NCBI GenBank assembly: GCA_003427395.1
Contig: BFEA01000794.1
Location: 276,045 to 302,360 of the forward strand
Source of the DNA: Chara braunii
Lineage: Eukaryota; Streptophyta; Charophyceae; Charales; Characeae
Direction of reading: 5' to 3'
Length of the DNA: 26,316 bases
Position numbers and translations under genes: made by a program. The notes beneath the pieces were generated by a model, which worked only from the letters and a program-made list of their open reading frames with translations, searched no databases and had not been told where the DNA came from. This document shows positions 1 through 10,465 of the stretch, piece after piece; position 1 is the stretch's first letter, and the number at the start of each line of letters is the position of its first letter.

Positions 1-29
<29 letters not shown>
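1..29. repeat. Poly(A) run at window edge
   Basis: The first 29 bases are all A. This could be a microsatellite, a retroposon tail cut by the window edge, or a low-complexity assembly edge. Nothing to the left is visible to decide. Confidence 0.9.
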
Positions 30-31
<2 letters not shown>

Positions 32-111
32 AATTATCATAGTCCCAGAGCTATCTTCCCTCCATTTAACAATTCTAGTCTAAAATAAAATTAAACAAAC
101 CCTAAACAGCG

Positions 112-1500
112 CTGTATATCTTATACCGCTATAAAGCTCCGAACAAACTAACAATTTGAAAGCTCTTAAAGCTCCTAACAAACTAATAAAGCTCTACCAC
201 CATGGAATCCCAAGAGGATCCTACGAACACGACACGCCCAAAACCTATAACAATGGATTCGTGAAAACCTAACAAAACGACAAAATCTCATAATTTTTAT
301 AGAATGAAAAAGTAAAAGCCAAATTGTTATTTTTTACACGAAAAGAGAGCGTTTTTAACCGTTTTTCGATAAAGGAGGCAAAAAATGAGGTGCAGAATCA
401 AGCGTTCCTCAAAATGTGCAAGAAAACCCTTTCTTGGAAAATCCTTTTATATCATAAGGCATTCTTAGTAGATTGACAAAAAGCAGACCTCAAACAAGAA
501 TTTTTTTAAGGACACCAAGACAAACTTGAAAGATGTAAAAAAAAACGGATTTTGGTGAATACTCACTTATTGAACTATAAGTCATTTTCAGCAGTTAGGT
601 AAAAACCAAATTATGCAAAAACTAATTTATAGGACTATAAATCAATTTTGAAGTTAACAGTTAAACCCTTATCCAAAAATATATGTTATTTAAAATAAGA
701 ATATAAATAACTTTTGTCTGGGAGACATCTGCAAATTCATAGTCAAACACGAGTTTAAAATAAAAAACGACCGGAAAAAAAATTAAAACAAACAGTAAAA
801 AAAAATATATTCGCCCATGTATGGAAGAATATGTTTGATAACATGTTTGCGCGTTCGAAAATCTCTTGAATACGTTCATCATGCTACACATCTTATAGGA
901 CTATAAACATGATTTTTCGAGATAACAAAAAATTGGGATATTTCAGAATTTTCGGTTATTGAACATAAGTTGCTTCCCCAGGTAGTGATTTTATGTGGAA
1001 AAACCCGTTTTTCTCCTCGCCACTTCCAGTGGTTCTGAAAAAGTAATTTATTTATTTTTTTGCAGTTGTTTTACTTCGCGTAGAATTTTGTTCCTGGAGG
1101 AGGCCTGAAAAACGTACTCTCATAATCTTGAATACATTTCGTGCAAACCTAACAATTTATTTTGTTAGGTTTTCACGAATCTTATATTCTATCTAATATC
1201 AACAACAATGCAAAACCATTCGTCTAAAGCAACGAATCAAGCGGTGCCCATCTATGAAAATAACCAACGTGTAAACAACACTGCTCCATATTTCATATAC
1301 CGTTATAAAGCTCCAAACAAACTGACAAAGCGCTACCACCATGGGATCCCAAGAGAATCCTACAAACATGACACACCCAAAACCTATCTTATATCAACAA
1401 CAACACTGAGCCATTCGTCTAAAGCGACGAATCAAGCGGTGCTCATTTATCAAAATAGCCAATGTGCAAACAACACTGCTCCTCCGCTTCGCCAACTTTA
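112..1500. repeat. Imperfect AT-rich repeat family (~195 bp spacing)
   Basis: Two related blocks are seen. The block at 112-249 (containing cgctataaagctcc, then ctaccaccatgg and cccaaaacctat) recurs at about 1281-1388. A second block, beginning around the motif cattcgtctaaag, occurs at 1217 and again at 1412, an offset of 195 bp, and continues for about 70 bp. Together they make a short, diverged tandem family interrupted by the inverted-repeat element at 256-1181. Small reading frames across it merely follow the repeat and have no recognisable product. Confidence 0.7.
256..1181. mobile_element. Candidate non-autonomous element with 21-bp terminal inverted repeats
   Basis: Positions 256-276 are the exact reverse complement of 1161-1181 (21 of 21 by eye; outer end gattcgtg, inner end ctaacaaa). 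The right end also forms a hairpin, because 1145-1155 is the reverse complement of 1162-1172. The interior is AT-rich with no convincing coding sequence, and a motif like ggactataaa recurs near 631 and 898. The flanks match the family seen intact at about 1380-1396 (aaaacctat then cttatatc), so the element appears inserted into a copy of that repeat. I could not identify a clean target-site duplication. It could be a MITE-like DNA element or a fold-back sequence; no superfamily is assigned. Confidence 0.5.
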
Positions 1501-1935
1501 ACAAACGAGGCTACAAAGGCTGTTCCAGGCTGCTCCAGGCTACCCGAAAGCAGAATAACTCTGTGTAAACTCCACATCTGTCGTCACTCGCTGGGCAGAT
1601 AAACCAAGTCGCTGCAGGCCGCCCCCAACTCACCAGGAACACGTTATCCCTTCTCCGTATCAAAGACCGGAGGGCAAGCCGCCGATTGGTTTCATAAGGT
1701 ATGGTGGCGGCGTCCAGATCCCGCCCTCCAGCTGTCCCTACATCTCCTCTCTCTCCATCCTCTGATTGGCAGGGATTCCTGATGCATAGTCAACCGAAAC
1801 AAGTGTTTGGCCAATAACTTTTTCAGATTCCTTTGGCATGCCCCACATGTGCCCGCGCACCTCTCCATGCACCACCATAGCCACACTCACGCAACATTTG
1901 CCTCAGCATTACATCCGAATTCCTTACCAAATTTG
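1501..1935. other. Unassigned gene-free stretch
   Basis: Moderately GC-balanced sequence with short direct repeats such as ccaggctgctccaggct near 1525. No reading frame here has recognisable protein features, and no RNA gene was seen. Confidence 0.5.
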
Positions 1936-2345
1936 AAATAAAAATAAAATACAAAAAAAAATAATAAGAAGAAAAATAAGAAAAAGTGAAAAGAGAATTA
2001 AAATTAGTGAGTGGGCGAGCATATTTTCGTCACTGCCATCTTTGGTGATTTTGCATTTATTCTTGAGATAGTTAAATGCCTTGAAACTTTACAGATGTGT
2101 ATTTCACATAATATAAAGCCCAGAAAAAAAAGTAAAAAAAAACAATAAAATATTTGAGGCACCAAAATAAAATCAAAACAAAAAGTGAAAAGTGAAACGA
2201 AAAAAAAAAAAAAAAAGTGGTTGAGCACGTTTTGACACCGCCATCTTTGGCGATTTTTTATTTTTTTTTGGCTACATAAAATGACTTGAAAATCTATATG
2301 CATGTAGAGCATGTCATACAAAACTTAGAAAAAAATATTCAACAA
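1936..2345. repeat. A-rich region with two diverged ~206-bp units
   Basis: The motif gtgggcgagcatattttcg at 2011 is echoed at 2217 by gtggttgagcacgttttg. In both copies it is followed by a version of cgccatctttggcgattttt and an A-rich segment. The offset is about 206 bp. The minus-strand reading frame across it is phenylalanine-rich because of the A runs and is not a credible gene. Confidence 0.6.
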
Positions 2346-2373
2346 AACAAAATATTTTTTAGACCCCGAGATA

Positions 2374-2476
2374 TTTTTTGGCGGGGGCCGAGCCCCTTCA
2401 GGTTCGGACCCCGAACAGGACCCCGAACGCCCGAACGTTTAGGGGTCAGCCCGGGGGACCGCGAACGTTCGGCCTG
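2374..2476. repeat. GC-rich patch of ccgaac/aacgttcgg motifs
   Basis: Several overlapping copies of ccccgaac and cgaacgtt, including the palindrome gaacgttc, sit in about 100 bp of GC-rich sequence between A-rich DNA and a (TA)n run (about 2485-2502). Function unknown. Confidence 0.5.
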
Positions 2477-2645
2477 GTAACCATGTATATATATATATAT
2501 ATGTTCAGCCTCCTGATGAGTTGGTGAAACTCCGATGAAACAGTTTGTCACAACCCCTCGTTTGTTGTCCTCTTCTCTCTCTCTGCCTACGGTTTACCGG
2601 GCAGTTCCAGTTCTGTTTGTGACGATATATATATATAGAGAGAGG

Positions 2646-3769
2646 TGTGAGGATTGAGCCCTCAAAGGGGCCTTGCCGGCATGCATATGTTCTGGGCATA
2701 GGCCCCCAGCAAGCCTCGTGCCCGCCCTAAGTGAAGGCGGGCCAGACCTGTGACCGCTCTAAGTGAAGGCTGGTCAGAATATCAACGAACATGCCTTTCT
2801 TTCAACATTTTTGTAAAGTGGGTATCCGACAGTTGCAACATGCCAGCTGGTTGGAGTGCATCGTGGAACCCAGACTCCTGCGAGAAGCAGTTGAGCCCAG
2901 GGCCTCAGTTGGTTGAGCCCTGGGCACAGGCCAAGGAAGGCCGACACATCACACATTGGACGCTGGCCAATCAAAAAGCAGTATTGCCGTAGTGGAGGCC
3001 GAGCGAACCAATCGGAAACCGGGAAGGGTCTGCATCTAGACGACAGCCCTGGCATAAGGGGCGCAACTGTACTTCCTGGGCCACATCTGTGGTGGGCCTG
3101 GGCGCAGCTTCTAGGACACTGGCGCAGGCTCAAGGCAGGCCGCCCACACACAACACTGGCATATAGGCAGAAGAGGCGAGTGGGCAGGGATCTTGGCCAA
3201 TGCAGGCATTGCGGGCACGTTGCGCATTTGCGAGGTGCTGCGCTGTGCATGAGCTGCGCTAGGCTGAGGCAAGGCAGGTTAGCGCTAAGAGGTAGAGCGC
3301 TGCCTGGGCGCAGGGCGCTGGCGGCCATAGCCGGGCTGCTTGAGAGCGCAGAGGAGGAAGGGCGAAGGTGGTTCTTCGGAGGTGAAGGGCGNTGTGTGGG
3401 ATAACAAGGGAGAGTGAGGGTGAAGAGAGAGACGTGCTTGGTGGAGAGGGAGGTCGGCATTGGTGTTGACATCATCACTCGCTGGTCGTCAAGTTGTCTG
3501 GTTGCTTTCATGCTGTAGTTGCAGGATTAGGCTGTAGAGTAGATAGGGCGCCTGACGCCATTCAAGAGAGAGAGCTACATTGGGTTATGTTGTTGGTGTT
3601 GCCCGATTGGGCTTGGACATTGACTCACGATTCTGCTGTATCGTTCTCAAATGGATGGTTACTTGGTTCCATTGAGCTATCTGCTCTTGCTTTGACTACA
3701 TGGAGTCCGACTGCAGTGTGATTTTGCGATTTGGATTTCTGTGCTTCGTCCACATTCATGTTCCTTGCA
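2646..3769 (+). repeat. 5' LTR of gypsy element
   Basis: Starts TGTGAGGATTGAG and ends TTCCTTGCA, giving the usual TG...CA ends, three bases before a primer-binding site. Its first ~491 bp align to 10466-10956 with about 26 mismatches by hand count (roughly 5%), showing that it is one of two LTRs. The remaining ~630 bp have no counterpart in the 3' copy, so the LTR length of 1124 bp rests on the CA/primer-site position. One ambiguous base (n) lies at 3392. Long minus- and plus-strand reading frames in this LTR (for example 2774-3511) recur in the 3' LTR and are not taken as genes. Confidence 0.7.
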
Positions 3770-3772
3770 TTT

Positions 3773-3787
3773 TGGTATCGGAGATGG
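3773..3787 (+). promoter_or_regulatory. Primer-binding site, initiator tRNA-Met-like
   Basis: TGGTATCGGAGATGG follows the LTR end by three bases. Plant LTR elements commonly use TGGTATCAGAGC, complementary to the 3' end of initiator tRNA-Met. The first 7 bases match exactly and the next few nearly so. It would prime minus-strand cDNA synthesis. The spacing to the CA end supports both calls. Confidence 0.65.
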
Positions 3788-5066
3788 TTTGATTCGCCAC
3801 TTACCTTGGTGCGCTGGCGTTATACAAACTTGGTGCGTTGACGATGCTTCTTCGCAGTTGGTTCTTGTGACGTAAGGCCATATTAGGCGCACGACTTGTG
3901 TAGAGAGGTGTGCGCTGAAAGGCTAAGACGACATTGAATGCAGTGGTGACAGGCAGAATGTATGATTGGTGATGAAAGCATGCTGATGTGGCATTCGACT
4001 GAGGTGGCACTTCATTGCGTTGTGGGTGGTACCGAGGCTATGACCAGTCATCAAATGCATACTCAGCTCAATTGGTGAGAAATCTGTGGTTGGGGGCAGC
4101 TATCTCCAGGTACGTTGTTCCCTTACCTTATCTACTCTCTCAATCTCTTCTTACCGCGAGGAAGTGAGTCCAACTTGATAGTCCTCTCTTTTGGTGAGGT
4201 GTCGTGTGCGCGCTACCTTGAGAGACGACAATCTTTCCGAAAGCATTTGGAAGGAGAAAGGGTGGTGCCTCTGAAGGGCCCTGGTCGAAGCACTGGGTCA
4301 CGGTCAACATGCCAACCCAATGGGATTAGGTCACGCATGCGATGACTGCTGTCCATTTTGGCACTTTGTTGCGCTGATAGACGTCCTGCCGGGTGTGCCG
4401 GCCCATATGAGACGCTTACCAGACCGTCTATAAATATTTCTGGTTGGGGACTCGGTGTTGATTCTGGCTGTGATCGTCGTCTTGTCTGTGACGTTAAAGA
4501 ATTCCTGAGGAGATGGGGGCTCTCCTTAAATCCCTCCTGATCAGCCAGATCACACAGGGCAGTAAGGCTCGTTCCGTACGAGGGTAAATAAGTGTGGATG
4601 GGCTGACTTGCTCGACAATGACTTGGGCACAGGGGTGGGCCGACAATACACACGAAGACACCGCTGCTCATTGATGCTATTCGGTATGTTGGATTGAGGG
4701 GAGGGTAGGTTCTAATTTATGCTCAACTGGAAACACAACCATACCCACTGATCATACATCTGGAACATAGTCTTGATTTATTATTGATTAGTTGGTTGAC
4801 AACTGCTAACACCTCACAGACAGATTAGAGTAGGACTTTTGTATACTACCATAGCCAGTTCTATCTAATGCTGTTGTAAGTGAACTAATCAAGGTACACC
4901 TAGACTATGTTGACAATTTATTGTGAATGTTGTAGGTTGCCACTTGATCGGTAAAGTAGGGGACCTGCCGGACACAATTATTTTTAGAAAATTAGGTGCC
5001 GGTCAGACACATGCTGTGGTAGGAATCCACTAGGGGGTTCTAGTGCAGATAATGTTTGCATAATTG
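3788..5066 (+). other. Untranslated leader between primer-binding site and gag
   Basis: About 1.28 kb without a recognisable protein. A TATAAATA sequence at 4429-4436 could be an internal promoter-like site or chance. Short reading frames on both strands here show no family features. A leader this long is known in plant gypsy elements. Confidence 0.55.
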
Positions 5067-6897
5067 ATGAACGGGTCAGACACCGATGAGGGTGGAGTTG
5101 ACGATGCGAGACTGACACATTCGAGATCAGCGAGGATCCCGCACGTGTTCCAGGCCCTACAACCGAAAAACGAAAGACGGCTTCGTGCCGAACGTTGAGC
5201 CCGTGCTCTCGTAACAGCGAGAGAGGCAGCAAACGCCGCAGCTAGGGAACAGGCTGCAACAGCAGCCAGGGCAACAGCCATGGCTTCCGCAGCAGCATCC
5301 TCTGCTGCGTCCTCATCTGGGACCCAGTTGGGTATGCCATTGGGCAATTCCGGTTCAATGAGTTCTGGTCAGTCCACAAGTCAAATGACGGGCTCACAGT
5401 ACAGCCCGTTGACCCCACGCGGTAGGGAGCTCCTAGAGCTCCAACAGGTCGAAAGGATCCGCGAGCGATTAGAGAGGGAACTGGAGCAAGCAACCGATAG
5501 AGAAAGGGAGATTAAAAATAGAACAGTCAGGCTTGATTCGTTAGAGGCAGACAAAGATGCTCTAGAGGGTTTGGATGAGGCAGCCATGTCTGACCAAGTG
5601 AAAGTATTGAAGAACAATATGTTGTCGTTGTATGCGCACGTGGACAACAGACTGGACTTTATGCAGAACTCTCTACACCAGATCTTGGAACTTTTGCAAA
5701 GGTCAGGATTTAGGCCAGCAGCACAGTCGCCGCTGCCGTTAGGGCGATGTCAGGCCCCTTTCCGATACAAGCTGGCACACAACCAAGTGGTACGTCTGCA
5801 GCACCCGCACATACTGTTGCTTCTTCTTCGTCTGGTCCAGCGGTGATAGCTACACCACCACCGCAACAACTTGTTCCTCAACAGGGGCAGCAGCAAGGTC
5901 AATGGTACCCTAAGACCCCTATGACACCGCCTCTTGCCTTCTCAGGTGAGAAGAAGGACGAGGAACTCAACACATGGTTGAGAATGGTTCCGGTATGGGT
6001 AAAGGCGAAGAGGACTTTGCAGGAGGAGGAGGTGATTACTGCTGCATCTTACCTTGAGGGTAAGGCAGCCAAACAGTTGGATGGTATAGTAGCGAAGGCC
6101 GGGTATCAACGACGTATGGAGGACTGGGCTAAGACCATGACGTTAGACCAGCTCTTAAAAATGGTAAAAGCTCGTTGGCACAATCCACAACAGGCACAAA
6201 TTGCCACTGATGCGATGCATAGACTAGACCAAAGAAAGTTCAAGTCAGTCAGGGAGCTTACGACGACCATAGAGAGCCTCATCGTCGTTCCCGACATAAA
6301 CTACGATGACCAGTTTCTGTTGACCACATTTGTAAGATGTCTCCCAGAGAACCTCAGGAATTTGCTGGCCAGCGAGGCTCGCCTCGAGTATCACTCGTTT
6401 GAGACTTTATCTAGAAAAGCCTTAGATTTAGAGGCTACTCTAGAAAGTGTTCAACCTTCTCAGAATGACGCGAAGAAGAAGAAGAGTCCACAGGAATGGA
6501 AGAAGAAGGGGGCTAAATTGTGATGGTTGAGTCCGATGGGACTCAAACAGAGATCGACGAGCTCACAGACCTGTTGGACGTTTCAGAGTACGACGACGAG
6601 GAGATCGCTGAGGGTAGCACCCTCGCCGTAGTAGTTAAGGCTAAGGCTGGTGGCCGAGTGAAGGGCCATCAAAAGAGTCAAGGGAAGGCCACCTCCAATC
6701 AGACCAAAGTTGCTGATTGGGTCAAGGCAGGTCTTGATCAAGAAGTGTGGCGGGACCGCCGAGTGCGTGGTGCTTGTATTAACTGTGGTGAATACAGACA
6801 CACCCAGTACAAGTGCCAGAACACAAAGGTCACGCAGAAGATACCTCCTAAGATGGGAGCATCTTCTTCCCAGGCTTCTAACTCGGGAAACACGTGA
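5067..6897 (+). pseudogene. gag: gag polyprotein remnant (capsid plus CCHC nucleocapsid)
   Basis: Gag packages the element RNA into cytoplasmic particles. Reading starts plausibly at ATG 5067 (MNGSDTDEGG) and runs through an in-frame TGA at 5196-5198 into an Ala/Ser-rich, then coiled-coil-like stretch (LERELEQATDREREIKNR, about 5470-5515). A frameshift near 5720-5745 moves to the frame holding the retrotransposon capsid domain (about 5930-6450, with LAFSGEKKDEELNTWLRM and a KARWHNPQQA region). This frame ends in TGA at 6521-6523. The C-terminal part continues in a third frame from about 6520 and carries a canonical zinc knuckle, CINCGEYRHTQYKC (C-X2-C-X4-H-X4-C), near 6775-6816, then ends in TGA at 6895-6897. 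Three frames and one stop make it non-functional as it stands. Family assignment is firm; exact frameshift positions are estimates. Confidence 0.8.
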
Positions 6898-6899
6898 GG

Positions 6900-7385
6900 C
6901 CGGTGGAAGTTTTAGCTGCTTCTACTCATGGTGAAGTGGGTCAGATACCCTCCCCACTTCATGAGATGGCCGTAGCTAATGACTCTTTAGTCACCCCGTA
7001 GACTCATCCAGACCAAACTATGCTCTGTACGTTGGATGTGTCTGAAGCCTTAGAAGATCTGGAAAGTGAGTGGTAAAACAAGGACCCTCGTGAATCTTGG
7101 GTGGCACTAAGGAAAGGTCCTAGAGGGGAACATTTCGTGGTGGAAGTTGATGTAGGAGGCCGCAAATGTGGTGCCTTCATAGACATTGGCTCCACGCAGA
7201 ATTACATAAGTCGCGACTGTTTGGAAAGGTTGCGCCTACAAGACCGGTTACAACACCTTAGTTGACATGTAGCATCTACTTTGGTCAATAAGGAGCGCAT
7301 GATAGTCACAGACTATATCAAGAATGTAGTCTGTACCTTCTTCTATGGGGAAGGGAACTTAATCATAAGATTTCGTTCCTGGTTA
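6900..7385 (+). pseudogene. Retropepsin-like protease remnant of gypsy pol
   Basis: The frame beginning at 6900 contains an aspartic protease core, CGAFIDIGSTQNYIS, with the catalytic Asp codon at 7182-7184. The usual D-T-G/D-S-G triad reads D-I-G here, which would damage the active site. In-frame stops lie at 6999-7001 (TAG), 7074-7076 (TAA) and 7263-7265 (TGA). The frame is lost around 7370-7390, and the next pol section resumes in another frame. It would normally cleave Gag-Pol. Whether the frame change between the zinc knuckle and protease was originally a programmed gag-pol shift or is a mutation cannot be decided from one copy. Confidence 0.7.
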
Positions 7386-7393
7386 GCGACGAC

Positions 7394-8883
7394 TTGTCAT
7401 TCGACATGTTGTTAGGCATGTACTACCTTGAGGTTGCCAAGCCCCAGTTTGACTGGAGTAGCATAATAAATACCTATGGCTGCTTATGTGCATCAACGTT
7501 CTATAATTATTACAAACAGAACCAAGAGGAGGGCATGTACCTTGTGTATGTCTCTGAGAAAGGGGAGGCCGTTAAAACAACCCCAGAGATAGAATGCGTC
7601 GTTGCTAAGTTCCCTGATCTGTTCACTGAGCCTACAGGAGTCGTAGAGAGGAAGATCGTCCATGCCATAAAAATCATTCCAGGAAGTAAAACCCCTAAGG
7701 GAAGGATCTATAGGATGGCTCCGGCCGAGTTGGATGAACTTGGCGACAACTGAAAGAGCTGACAGAGAAGAGATGGATCCGGCCAAGTACTTCCCCCTAC
7801 AAATCTCCAGTGCTATTCGTACCAAAGAAGGGGGGTACATTGAGGATGTGCATTGATTATAGAGGCCTCAATGCCATCACAGTGAAAAACGCAGAGCCTC
7901 TACCTCACATAGACGACCTATTGGATAGGGTGCAGGGATGTAAGTACTATAGTAAGATAACTTTAAAATCCGGCTACCATCAGATCGCTATAAGACCTGA
8001 GGACCAACACAAGACTGCATTTCAGACCAGATACGGTCTGTATGAGTTTGTTGTGATGCCCTTTGGCATTTGTAATGCGCCGGGTATATTCCAGCACGCC
8101 ATGAATAGGATCTTCCATGACCACTTAGATAAGTTTGTCGTAGTCTACCTCGACGATATTCTTATCTTTAGTAAGTCTGCCGAGGAGCATGCACAACACG
8201 TTGAGACTGTACTTTCACTCCTGCGACAGCACAAGTATAAGGTCAACTTAGAGAAGTGTGAGTTCGGACGTACTAAGATCTTATACTTGGGTCATGAAGT
8301 ATCCGCGGAAGGTATTAGGCCGGAAGATGCGAAGGTGGCTAGTATTCGAGACTGGCCACGACCTCAAACTGTCACTGAGGTCAAATTTTTCTTATGAATG
8401 TGGGGCTACTATAAAAATTTCGTAAAAAACTATTCCACAGTCGCCTCTCCTTTGACAGATCTAACTTGACTTGACACGCCGTGGGACTGGAGTGATGAGT
8501 GCGAGGGTGCTTTCAAACGACTGAAGCATGCACTCATGAATCATGAGGTACTCATGGTGCCCGATCCTCATAAGTCGTTCATAGTGACCACTGACCCAAG
8601 CCACTACGGCATTGGCGCAGTGTTGGCTCAACAGGATGGGAAGAAGTTGAGACCGATTGAGTACATGAGCAAGAAGATGCCATCGAAGAAATTGGCAAAG
8701 TCCACCTATGAAAGGGAACTCTATGCTCTCTACAAGGCACTTGTCCATTGGAGACATTTTCTGTTGGGACGGTTCTTCTATTTGAGAACTGACCATCAGA
8801 CGCTCAAATGGATCAAGACTCAACCGGCTCTTTCTGATGCACTCAAGCGATGGATTGAGGTCATAGATCAGTATGAGTCCTAG
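7394..8883 (+). pseudogene. pol: Reverse transcriptase and RNase H remnant of gypsy pol
   Basis: After a linker ending near ELDEL (about 7740), the frame shifts and RT begins. Visible motifs are [29 protein letters not shown], the catalytic YLDD at 8146-8157 and [16 protein letters not shown]. Motif A reads [10 protein letters not shown] where the family has an Asp. The codon at 7960-7962 encodes Thr, so one of the three metal-binding Asp residues is missing. In-frame TGA stops lie at 8395-8397 and 8467-8469. RNase H follows with TTDPSHYGIGAVLAQ, YERELYALYKAL and RTDHQTLKWI. The frame then meets TAG at 8881-8883, exactly where the downstream segment flips orientation, and the usual connector after RNase H is absent. 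Together these domains would copy the RNA genome into DNA. Confidence 0.9.
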
Positions 8884-8884
8884 G

Positions 8885-10050
8885 GACCAAAATACTGAGG
8901 CATTAGTTTTTTAGAGATACCGAACTCCTGTCCTAGTTCACTAGCCTTGACCCATACACGTTCCCCTACCTGAAATGAGGACTGTAGACGATGTTTGTTC
9001 TCAGAAGCAATCATTGCTTACTGAGCTTTCTTGATGTGCTCGACAGCTTGCTGTAGCAACTTTTGATACTGCACACCATACTCAAGTGTGCCTGGAGTTG
9101 CAGAGGATCGGTTTTCAGGTAGGAGGAAGTCTAGAGCTGATCTAGGCTTCCATCCCAAGTGCAGCTGATTAGGACTAACGCCGGTACTGCTGTGTACAAC
9201 ATTGTTATACAGGCTGGCGATGAGAGGCAACTTCTCATCCCAATCATCTTGACTGGGCTTGATGTAATGCCTCAGCAAGTGTTGTACAACTCTGTTCATC
9301 TGCTCGGCCTGTCCGTTGGCTTCGGGATGATTCCCTGAAGTCATCTGAAGTTGACTGCCCATCTGCTCCACAGTCTTCTTCCACAGCTCACTTGTGAATT
9401 GGACATGTCTGTCGCTAACGATTGACTTTGGAAGTCCAAAATCACCCACCTTGTTGTCCATAAACAACTTGATGACGTGGTCAGTCCTTGCGGTCTCTGG
9501 CATGGCAACCAGTCTAGCGTACTTGGTGAATCGATCGATGATGACGAAGATGTGCCTCTTGCCACTCTTACAGGTCACCAGGGTGTCCATGAAATCCATG
9601 GAAACACTCTGTCCTGGACCAGCGGGGATAGGTAAGGGCTTCAGTAACCCAAGCGGTGTTTGAGTTCGCGGCTTGTCCCGCTGACAGACTTGACAGGTCT
9701 CTACATACTTCTTTGCGTCATCTAGCATTCCAGGCGACCAAAATCGTTGTACTAGATTTGCACTCAATCTTTTTGTAGCCAAAGTGTCCGGTTGCGTCAT
9801 GACATTCTCCTAGAAATAAACTACACAAACGTTCACTAAATGGAACGACTAACCTTTTAACTCCGGCCTTATCAAGATAGAGAAGCCCGTCCACCATCAC
9901 AAACTCACTTTCCGTGGCCTTGTCTTTTGCCTGAAGTTTGCGCATGATGTCCATCGTGACAGGGTCTTCCTGATAGGCTCCCACCAACGATTGAGTTACT
10001 TCTTCAGATACACCAAAATCAGAAACTAACGCCCGGAAGTCCTGGATATA
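8885..10050 (-). pseudogene. Integrase block of the same element, inverted
   Basis: On the minus strand, reading from about 10050 down, there is a pre-integrase linker (DFRALVSDFG...), a HHCC zinc-binding region (CHDATGH, then CQVC near 9684-9695) and a DDE core. The core Asp codons are near 9594-9596 (SMDF) and 9411-9413 (IVSD), and the Glu is near 9303-9305 (GQAEQMN). A frameshift near 9770-9800 splits the zinc region, and TAA at 9018-9020 interrupts the C-terminal part. Beyond it the frame continues (QVGERVWVKASELG, then LMPQYFGP) to about 8885. The family continues after FGP with a short stretch and then the HPVFHASKL segment, which is found on the + strand from 10051. The block therefore fits between the two + strand parts, but backwards. 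Integrase would insert cDNA into the genome. Confidence 0.85.
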
Positions 10051-10428
10051 ATGGGGGATGAGATGGATGGTCCCACATATGTTATCCGTATCCCTGGACA
10101 CCTACACACTCACCCTGTCTTTCATGCCTCAAAGCTTGCACCTTTCGCTGAGACTGATCAATTCACTTCAAGGAGATCGATGCTGCCCCCAACCATGGAT
10201 GGCCAAGTGGACATCGACGACATTGTGGATCATAGGGACATGCCTGTTCCAAAGCCGCTGGGTCGAGGAAGACCTCCTAAACCCAAGAGAGAGTATTAGG
10301 TCAGATTCATGCATCATACGGATCCAAAAGAAGATCGGTGGTTTACCAGAGAGGAACTAATTGAGACAGCTCCTCAAGTGGTGGTAGAATATGAAAGAAT
10401 GCTGAAAGGGAAGACACCTGCGAAGTAA
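10051..10428 (+). pseudogene. Pol C-terminus with chromodomain-like tail
   Basis: The + strand frame from 10051 reads GDEMDGPTYVIRI and HPVFHASKLAPF, the conserved segment that follows gypsy integrase. A basic linker (GRGRPPKPKREY) is interrupted by TAG at 10297-10299. The same frame continues with VRFMHHTDPKEDRWFTREEL and APQVVVEYERM, ending in TAA at 10426-10428. The pattern YxVRF...W...EL...A..VV.EYE resembles a chromodomain, as in chromoviruses, where it directs integration to particular chromatin. It is separated from its integrase core by the inversion. Chromodomain assignment is by pattern only. Confidence 0.7.
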
Positions 10429-10452
10429 GCATCTCAACGGACTTTCGAAGCT

Positions 10453-10465
10453 AAGGGGGATGGAA
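10453..10465 (+). promoter_or_regulatory. Polypurine tract
   Basis: AAGGGGGATGGAA lies immediately before the second LTR start, the expected position of the purine-rich primer for plus-strand synthesis. It has one T. Confidence 0.7.

Noticed and set aside
3291-3310. tRNA-like gene suggested by gcgctaagaggtagagcgct
   Set aside because: No paired acceptor stem, anticodon arm or B box could be found around it.
2774-3511. 245-residue minus-strand reading frame, and the 163-residue + strand frame at 2913-3404
   Set aside because: Both lie in the 5' LTR, and shorter versions recur in the 3' LTR (10594-10968, 10733-11026). They show no family features and are open because the LTR is GC-rich.
6520-6525. 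Stop-start overlap (TGATG) between gag parts as a designed coupling or programmed shift
   Set aside because: Other frameshifts and stops nearby show general decay, and no slippery heptamer was seen; a simple indel is more likely.
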